A DNA stretch of 16,783 nt, from NCBI GenBank assembly GCA_046733475.1, contig JBKPPF010000036.1:1-16783 (forward strand). The letters are read 5' to 3'. The stretch is from DATEOR01 sp046733475. Lineage in GTDB: Bacteria > Actinomycetota > Thermoleophilia > Gaiellales > Gaiellaceae. Below are positions 12,520 to 16,783 of the stretch, piece after piece (within the stretch, counting starts at the first letter, position 1; each line of letters begins with the position of its first letter). Below the pieces are notes generated by a model, which was given only the letters and a program-made list of their open reading frames with translations, had not been told where the DNA came from and did no database searches. A program made the translations under genes and the position numbers.

Positions 12520-13875
12520 ATGATTCAGAACGAAACGGTCACCGAGGAAGCAGACCAGCAGAGGTCTGACGACGACGTCTGGACTCAGGGTCCGGACGGC
12601 GAGCTGATCCCGGATTACGACTCGACCTTCCCCATCATCAACGAGGGCGAGGTCGTGCGGGGGAAGGTCGTTCGCGTCGACAAGGACGAGGTCTTGATCG
12701 ACATCGGCTACAAGTCCGAGGGGGTCATCCCTGTCTCGGAGCTGTCGATTCGCCGTTCGGTCAACCCGGCCGACGAGGTGCAGCTCGGCGACGAGATCGA
12801 CGCGCTCGTGATGACGAAGGAGGACGCCGAAGGCCGGCTGATCCTCTCTAAGAAACGCGCCCGCTTCGAGATGGCGTGGAAGCGCATCGAGGAGGCCGCC
12901 GAGAGTGGCGAGCCCGTCGAAGGCACGGTCATCGAGGTCGTCAAGGGCGGCCTCATCCTCGACCTCGGCGTCCGCGGCTTCCTGCCCGCCTCGCTCGTGG
13001 ACATCCGACGCGTCCAGGACCTCGACGAGTTCATGGGCCAGACCCTGCGCTGCAAGGTGATCGAGCTCAATCGCAGCCGCAACAACGTCGTCCTCTCGCG
13101 GCGCGCGGTGCTCGAGGAGGAGCGCAAGGAGATGCGCCAGGCGATCCTCGACCGGCTCTCGCCGGGCGACGTCGTCACGGGCACGATCTCGAACATCGTC
13201 GACTTCGGCGCGTTCGTCGACCTCGAGGGGATCGACGGCCTGATCCACATCTCCGAGCTCTCCTGGAGCCACGTCAACCATCCGTCCGAGCTGCTCGAGA
13301 TCGGGCAGGAGGTGCAGGTCAAGGTGCTCGACATCGACCGCGAGCGCCAGCGCATCTCGCTCGGCCTGAAGCAGACCCAGTCCGACCCGTGGCAGCAGGT
13401 GATCGACAGCTACGACCAGGGGGACGTCGTCGAGGGCCGCGTCACGAAGGTCGTCACCTTCGGCGCGTTCATCGAGGTCGTCCCGGGGGTCGAGGGTCTC
13501 GTGCACATCTCCGAGCTCGCGGATCATCACGTCGAGAACCCGCGGGAGGTCGTGACGCAGGGAGAGACGGTCAAGGCCCGGATCATCGAGATGGACGCGG
13601 AGCGGCGCCGGCTTTCCCTGTCGCTCAAGCGCGTCGACGGCGACGTCGACGGCGAGGCACCTGCGCTCGGGCTCTCCGAGGAGGTCTTCTCGGATCGGGC
13701 CGAGGAGGCGCCGGAGCTCGAGGGGAGCACGGAGCTCGAAGTTGCGGCCGAGCCCGAAGAGGCCTCCGAGCCCGACGCTGCGGCCGAGCCCGAGGCTGCC
13801 GCCGAGCCCGCCGAGCTCGAGGCGAGCGCGGAGCCCGAAGCCGAGCCGGACGAGCAAAGCCGCGACGAGTCGTAG
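12520..13875 (+). CDS. rpsA: 30S ribosomal protein S1
   Basis: 451 residues with four S1 RNA-binding domains at about 41-110, 128-195, 214-284 and 300-370. Domains 3 and 4 carry the best consensus: DFGAFVDLEGIDGLIHISELSW (228-249) and TFGAFIEVVPGVEGLVHISEL (313-333). The six-domain E. coli S1 is longer; four domains are normal for Actinomycetota. An acidic, alanine- and glutamate-rich tail fills about 381-451, with degenerate AEPEA repeats. S1 binds mRNA at the ribosome and helps initiation. The ATG follows a perfect TATAAT by 12 bases. The coaE GTG begins eight bases after the stop, suggesting co-transcription. Confidence 0.96.
   Translation: MIQNETVTEEADQQRSDDDVWTQGPDGELIPDYDSTFPIINEGEVVRGKVVRVDKDEVLIDIGYKSEGVIPVSELSIRRSVNPADEVQLGDEIDALVMTKEDAEGRLILSKKRARFEMAWKRIEEAAESGEPVEGTVIEVVKGGLILDLGVRGFLPASLVDIRRVQDLDEFMGQTLRCKVIELNRSRNNVVLSRRAVLEEERKEMRQAILDRLSPGDVVTGTISNIVDFGAFVDLEGIDGLIHISELSWSHVNHPSELLEIGQEVQVKVLDIDRERQRISLGLKQTQSDPWQQVIDSYDQGDVVEGRVTKVVTFGAFIEVVPGVEGLVHISELADHHVENPREVVTQGETVKARIIEMDAERRRLSLSLKRVDGDVDGEAPALGLSEEVFSDRAEEAPELEGSTELEVAAEPEEASEPDAAAEPEAAAEPAELEASAEPEAEPDEQSRDES
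13733..13860 (+). repeat. degenerate tandem repeat coding the S1 acidic tail
   Basis: Imperfect repeats built on GCCGAGCCCGAG encode alternating Glu, Pro and Ala (AEPEEASEPDAAAEPEAAAE and onward). Copies vary in length and third positions. Such low-complexity tracts can change copy number between strains. Confidence 0.6.
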
Positions 13876-13883
13876 TACATGCA

Positions 13884-14480
13884 GTGACTAGGCCCGTGGC
13901 GGTCGCCGTCACGGGCGGGATCGGGGCCGGCAAGTCGGAGGCGCTCAAGGCCTTCGCCCGCCACGGCGCGGCAGTCATCTCGAGCGACGAGATCGTCCAC
14001 GAGCTCCTGCGCTCCAATCCGGAAGTGCAGGACGCCGTCCGCGAGAGGTGGGGAGAGTCGCTGGTTGGCTCCGACGGCGCTGTCGACCGGGAAGCAGTGG
14101 CCCGCATCGTCTTCGCGGACCGCCGCGAGCTCCAGTGGCTCGAGGCGCTCCTGCACCCACGCGTCGTCGCGACCTACCTCCACTGGCGCGAGAAACTCGC
14201 CGAGCTGCCCGACCCGCCGGCCGTCTGCGTCACTGAGGTGCCGCTTCTCTATGAGGTCGGCGGGGAGGAGCGCTTCGACGCCGTCGTGGTCGTCTCCGCT
14301 TCGCCGGAAGTGCGCATCTCGCGTCAGTTCAGGCCGATGCAGGACCGCGAGCAGCGCCTTCTCTCCGATGAGGACAAGCTCGCGCGGGCCGATTTCTCCT
14401 TCGTCAACGACGGCTCTCTCAAGGATCTCGACGCGTTCGTGGCCGACGTCGTCGGCAAACTGACCTCCGAAGCGCGATGA
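13884..14480 (+). CDS. coaE: dephospho-CoA kinase
   Basis: 198 residues; phosphorylates dephospho-CoA with ATP in the last step of coenzyme A synthesis. The P-loop GGIGAGKS spans residues 11-18. DEIVHELL follows at about 35-42, the CoA-domain segment EVPLLYEVGG and the lid/base-binding region DEDKLARADFSFVNDGSL near the C-terminus are typical. The chosen start is GTG 13884, giving MTRPVAVAVTGG; GTG 13896 is an alternative that would still keep the P-loop. No Shine-Dalgarno is visible, and translation may be coupled to rpsA. The stop overlaps the next start by four bases. Adjacency of coaE to rpsA is conserved in Actinomycetota. Confidence 0.94.
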   Translation: MTRPVAVAVTGGIGAGKSEALKAFARHGAAVISSDEIVHELLRSNPEVQDAVRERWGESLVGSDGAVDREAVARIVFADRRELQWLEALLHPRVVATYLHWREKLAELPDPPAVCVTEVPLLYEVGGEERFDAVVVVSASPEVRISRQFRPMQDREQRLLSDEDKLARADFSFVNDGSLKDLDAFVADVVGKLTSEAR

Positions 14481-15022
14481 GGGTGCTCTTGGCCGTCTTC
14501 CTTCTTCTCGCGGCCGCGGGAGGAGCGTACGCCTACATCCAGTCCGAGCCAGACTGGTATGTCCGCCTGCGCTATCCCCTGGAGTACGAGCACATCGTCA
14601 CCGGCCACGCCGAGAACTACGACCTCGATCCGGCGCTTCTGGCCGCGGTCATCTACCGGGAGAGCAAGTTTGAAGCCAACGCGAAGTCGTCGTCGGGCGC
14701 GATCGGCCTCATGCAGCTCCTGCCGGACACCGCGAAGGGCATCGCGCTCCACACGGGCGGGTCGCAGTTCGAGGTCGAGGACCTCTGGGACCCGGAAATC
14801 AACGTGCGCTACGGCGCCTTCTACCTGCGGCGCCTGCTGAACAAGTACGGGGACGTGAGGCTCGCGCTCGCCGCCTACAACGCAGGGCAGGCGAACGTGG
14901 ACGAGTGGCTTGCGAACGACGAGGGCATCGCCTTCCCCGAGACGCGCCAGTACGTGGACGAGGTCCTGAACGCGCGCGACGTCTACGCGGACACGTACGC
15001 GGCCGAGCTCGGGCTCGACTAG
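14477..15022 (+). CDS. small lytic transglycosylase (SLT domain)
   Basis: 181 residues; predicted to cleave the glycan strands of peptidoglycan outside the membrane. An N-terminal hydrophobic signal or anchor (1-20, MRVLLAVFLLLAAAGGAYAY) is followed directly by the SLT fold. Its features are LLAAVIYRESKF with catalytic E62, SSGAIGLMQLLPDTA (72-86) and LALAAYNAGQANV (129-141). There are no extra binding domains, so it is a minimal single-domain enzyme. The start ATG overlaps the coaE stop (ATGA), so it is translated with coaE. One base separates its stop from the convergent sulfatase stop. Confidence 0.92.
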   Translation: MRVLLAVFLLLAAAGGAYAYIQSEPDWYVRLRYPLEYEHIVTGHAENYDLDPALLAAVIYRESKFEANAKSSSGAIGLMQLLPDTAKGIALHTGGSQFEVEDLWDPEINVRYGAFYLRRLLNKYGDVRLALAAYNAGQANVDEWLANDEGIAFPETRQYVDEVLNARDVYADTYAAELGLD

Positions 15023-15023
15023 C

Positions 15024-16421
15024 TCACGGGCAGGGGCTAGGGCCTGGCCCGACTCCGACGCACGCCCGATCGGCGGCGAGCTGGGCCGAGAGCGCAGTCA
15101 CGTCCGGGTCGTTGCTCGGATCTCCGTCGGCGAGCAGGTTCTCGAGCTGCCAGGGGTCGGTCACGAGGTCGTAGTACTCGCTGAAGGTCTTCGTGACCTC
15201 GTCGTCGCCGTAGTACTCGACGTACTGGTATTGCCGCGTGCGTACTGACGCCCACGTCTGGATCCATGGAGCTGCTTGGCCTTGCCAGTATTCGAGCAGG
15301 ATTCGGTCGCGGGTGTCAGGCTCGAGGAAGGAGCGGCCGTCGAGCGGAGGCTTGGTGGGATCGGGAGAGATACCGGCGGCCTCGAGCACCGTCGGGGCGA
15401 TGTCCACGGTTCCTGTCAGGCGCGAGTCGTGGATCCCTTGCGGCAAAATGCCGGGCCAGCGCGCGTAGAACGGCACGCGCACGGACGGGGTGTACGGGAG
15501 GCGCTTCTGGCCGGCTGTCTTCCGGTCGCCGCCGAGCTGGTGGTCGGCCCATAGGTAACCGTTGTCGGAGAGATAGAAGGCCAGCGTGTTCCTCCGCTCG
15601 CCCAGGCGGTGCAGAGTCTCGAAGATGCGGCCGACCATGTCGTCGACCGACATCAGCGTTCGCAGCTGGTTTCTCCTCACTCCGCGGCCTTGTGCAAGCG
15701 AGAAGTGGATGCTGCTGAAGGACGGCGGCTTGTCTGACCGATCCTGCTCGAACACCGCTGGGTTCCCGGCCCAGCTCGGCACCGGGGCGTTCGCATAGCG
15801 CTCGTCGGCGACCCAGGGGTGGTGGGGAGCGTGGGTTGCGACGTACAAGAGCCAGGGCGCCGAATCGTTTTTCTTCTCGAAGCGGCGAAGGAAGCGGAGC
15901 GAGAACCTGGTCATCGCCCGGGTCGCGTAGCCGCGCACGGACTCGATCGTGCCGTTCACGTTGAACGTGGGATCGACGTAAGGGGTTCCTCCGAGCGCCC
16001 AGCGATCGAAATACGGAGGCGTCTTCGTCACGGGCCAGCTGTTCAGGAGCTTGCCGACGAGGCCGGTCTGATAGCCCCCGCGACGAAGCAAGCGGGCGAA
16101 GAAGGTCGTCACGTCGAGGTCGGCGGGCAGAACGTTCCTGTGCACGCCGGTGTTGTGTGCGTAGCGACCCGTCAGGATCGTCGAGCGCGACGGGCAGCAG
16201 AGCGGTGTCAGCGAGAAGCCGTTGGCGTACCTGACGCCTTCGCGTCTGAAGTAGTGCCGCGTCTTGGGCATGACAAACATCGTGTCATCCGCCCGCTGGT
16301 CGTCCGTGACGATGACGAGTACGTTGGGCGCGGCAGCCGCGTGCTGCGCCGCTCCGAAAAACACGCTCGCGAGGGCGAGCGGCGCGACCGCCAGGACTGC
16401 GGCTCTCGGCAGCAGGCGCAC
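15024..16421 (-). CDS. secreted sulfatase, arylsulfatase/GlcNAc-6-sulfatase type
   Basis: 465 residues. The signal peptide (1-31, ending AQHAAAA) precedes NVLVIVTDDQRADD with metal ligands D40 and D41. The formylglycine motif is CCPSRSTILTGRYAHNTGV, with C75 the residue that would be oxidised (C-x-P-S-R). Other active-site features are LVGKLLN (K124), VATHAPHHPW (H198) and YLSDNGYLWADHQLGG (D286, N287). A C-terminal DLVTDPWQLENLLAD is typical of sulfatases. The CCPSR form resembles GlcNAc-6-sulfatase and SULF relatives, but the substrate is not determined. The start is GTG 16421, with a -10-like hexamer just upstream. The required formylglycine-generating enzyme is not in this window. Confidence 0.93.
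   Translation of the reverse strand: MRLLPRAAVLAVAPLALASVFFGAAQHAAAAPNVLVIVTDDQRADDTMFVMPKTRHYFRREGVRYANGFSLTPLCCPSRSTILTGRYAHNTGVHRNVLPADLDVTTFFARLLRRGGYQTGLVGKLLNSWPVTKTPPYFDRWALGGTPYVDPTFNVNGTIESVRGYATRAMTRFSLRFLRRFEKKNDSAPWLLYVATHAPHHPWVADERYANAPVPSWAGNPAVFEQDRSDKPPSFSSIHFSLAQGRGVRRNQLRTLMSVDDMVGRIFETLHRLGERRNTLAFYLSDNGYLWADHQLGGDRKTAGQKRLPYTPSVRVPFYARWPGILPQGIHDSRLTGTVDIAPTVLEAAGISPDPTKPPLDGRSFLEPDTRDRILLEYWQGQAAPWIQTWASVRTRQYQYVEYYGDDEVTKTFSEYYDLVTDPWQLENLLADGDPSNDPDVTALSAQLAADRACVGVGPGPSPCP
15028..15050. terminator. weak hairpin across the convergent gene ends
   Basis: GGGCAGG (15028-15034) can pair with CCTGGCCC (15043-15050) as seven pairs with one bulged G. It lies in the last codons of the sulfatase gene, just after the transglycosylase stop. 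There is no T run, so its role as a terminator is doubtful. Confidence 0.25.
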
Positions 16422-16429
16422 GGAGGCCC

Positions 16430-16435
16430 AGTGTA
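16430..16435 (-). promoter_or_regulatory. -10-like hexamer before the sulfatase gene
   Basis: Minus-strand TACACT ends eight bases before the GTG at 16421, and no ribosome site is evident in between. It fits the leaderless arrangement seen elsewhere in the window and supports the chosen GTG. Confidence 0.45.
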
Positions 16436-16476
16436 GACCTCTCCTCAGTCGAGACAGGTAGCGAGAGCCGTCGGGC

Positions 16477-16482
16477 TACGAT
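16477..16482 (+). promoter_or_regulatory. -10 element for a leaderless uvrB transcript
   Basis: TACGAT ends seven bases before ATG 16490. In-frame ATG 16481 and GTG 16487 also exist but overlap or crowd the hexamer, so the promoter favours ATG 16490. A GAGACA (16451-16456) resembles a -35 but sits 20 bases away. Confidence 0.5.
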
Positions 16483-16489
16483 GGGCGTG

Positions 16490-16783
16490 ATGTCCGAGTT
16501 CCACGTGTCCGAGGCGTACAGCCCGACCGGCGACCAGCCGCGCGCGATCGAGTCGCTCGCCAGGAGCCTGAAGGCGGGGGACAGCTATCAGACCCTGCTC
16601 GGAGCGACCGGTACGGGGAAGACGGCGACGATGGCCTGGGTGATCGAGCAGGTGCAGAAGCCGACGCTCGTGATCGCGCACAACAAGACGCTCGCCGCGC
16701 AGCTCTGCAACGAGTTCCGGGAGTTCCTGCCCGGGAACGCCGTCGAGTACTTCGTCTCCTACTACGACTACTACCAGCCCGAG
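16490..16783 (+). CDS. uvrB: excinuclease ABC subunit B, 5' part (runs off the window)
   Basis: The first 98 codons of UvrB, the damage-verifying helicase-like subunit of nucleotide excision repair. The opening FHVSEAYSPTGDQPRAIESL is the family N-terminus. Walker A is GATGTGKT (38-45). VIAHNKTLAAQLCNEFREFLP (61-81) and the start of the beta-hairpin region, VEYFVSYYDYYQPE (85-98), are near-invariant UvrB sequence. The frame is open to the last base, so the gene is cut by the window edge and not broken. Its position after coaE matches the actinobacterial order, here with two added genes between. Confidence 0.96.
   Translation, partial: MSEFHVSEAYSPTGDQPRAIESLARSLKAGDSYQTLLGATGTGKTATMAWVIEQVQKPTLVIAHNKTLAAQLCNEFREFLPGNAVEYFVSYYDYYQPE

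Noticed and set aside
12487..13857. 456-codon minus-strand open frame opposite rpsA
   Set aside because: It is the complement of a GC-rich S1 gene and gives a low-complexity Leu/Asp/Arg protein without family features.
13733..13860. Repeat tract considered as a CRISPR or mobile repeat
   Set aside because: The repeats are degenerate, in frame, and encode an acidic protein tail with no regular spacers.
12876..14480. 534-codon plus-strand frame ending as CoaE
   Set aside because: Only the part from 13884 resembles CoaE; the earlier part is an Arg-rich shadow of rpsA.

Overview
The window is high-GC, gene-dense bacterial DNA. The order polA, rpsA, coaE, uvrB on one strand is the order known from Actinomycetota (for example Mycobacterium), and actinobacterial habits are visible: GTG and TTG starts, several genes with a -10-like hexamer 6-8 bases before the start codon and no Shine-Dalgarno sequence (leaderless transcripts), and an S1 protein with four S1 domains and an acidic tail. 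A deep-branching actinobacterium such as a member of Thermoleophilia would fit, but the class is an inference and is not proven here.

Layout. Left edge: a tRNA-Leu(CAA) on the minus strand, divergent from a five-gene ABC importer cluster of the hydrophobic amino acid (HAAT/Liv) type on the plus strand (313-5590). The cluster holds a lipoprotein binding protein, a strong stem-loop, then two permeases and two ATPases with overlapping ends (livH, livM, livG, livF). A 193-base intergenic region follows, with two nearly identical palindromes 65 bp apart. Then comes polA (5784-8348), closed by a 13-bp hairpin.

Between polA and rpsA lie three minus-strand genes. In transcription order they are a membrane-anchored beta-propeller-like protein, a Sco1/SenC copper chaperone lipoprotein, and a large secreted alkaline-phosphatase-superfamily hydrolase. 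rpsA (12520-13875), coaE and a small lytic transglycosylase follow on the plus strand as a tightly packed unit. A secreted sulfatase on the minus strand converges on the transglycosylase with one base between the stop codons. The right edge holds the first 98 codons of uvrB, divergent from the sulfatase.

How it works together: the core genes cover DNA replication and repair (polA, uvrB), translation (rpsA) and coenzyme A synthesis (coaE). The interspersed genes are nearly all envelope or secreted functions: solute uptake, copper delivery to cytochrome oxidase, phosphate or sulfate ester hydrolysis, and peptidoglycan cleavage. I see no mobile element, CRISPR array, phage gene or defence system. 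The least explained sequence is the twin palindrome between livF and polA. No gene-free stretch exceeds 300 bases.
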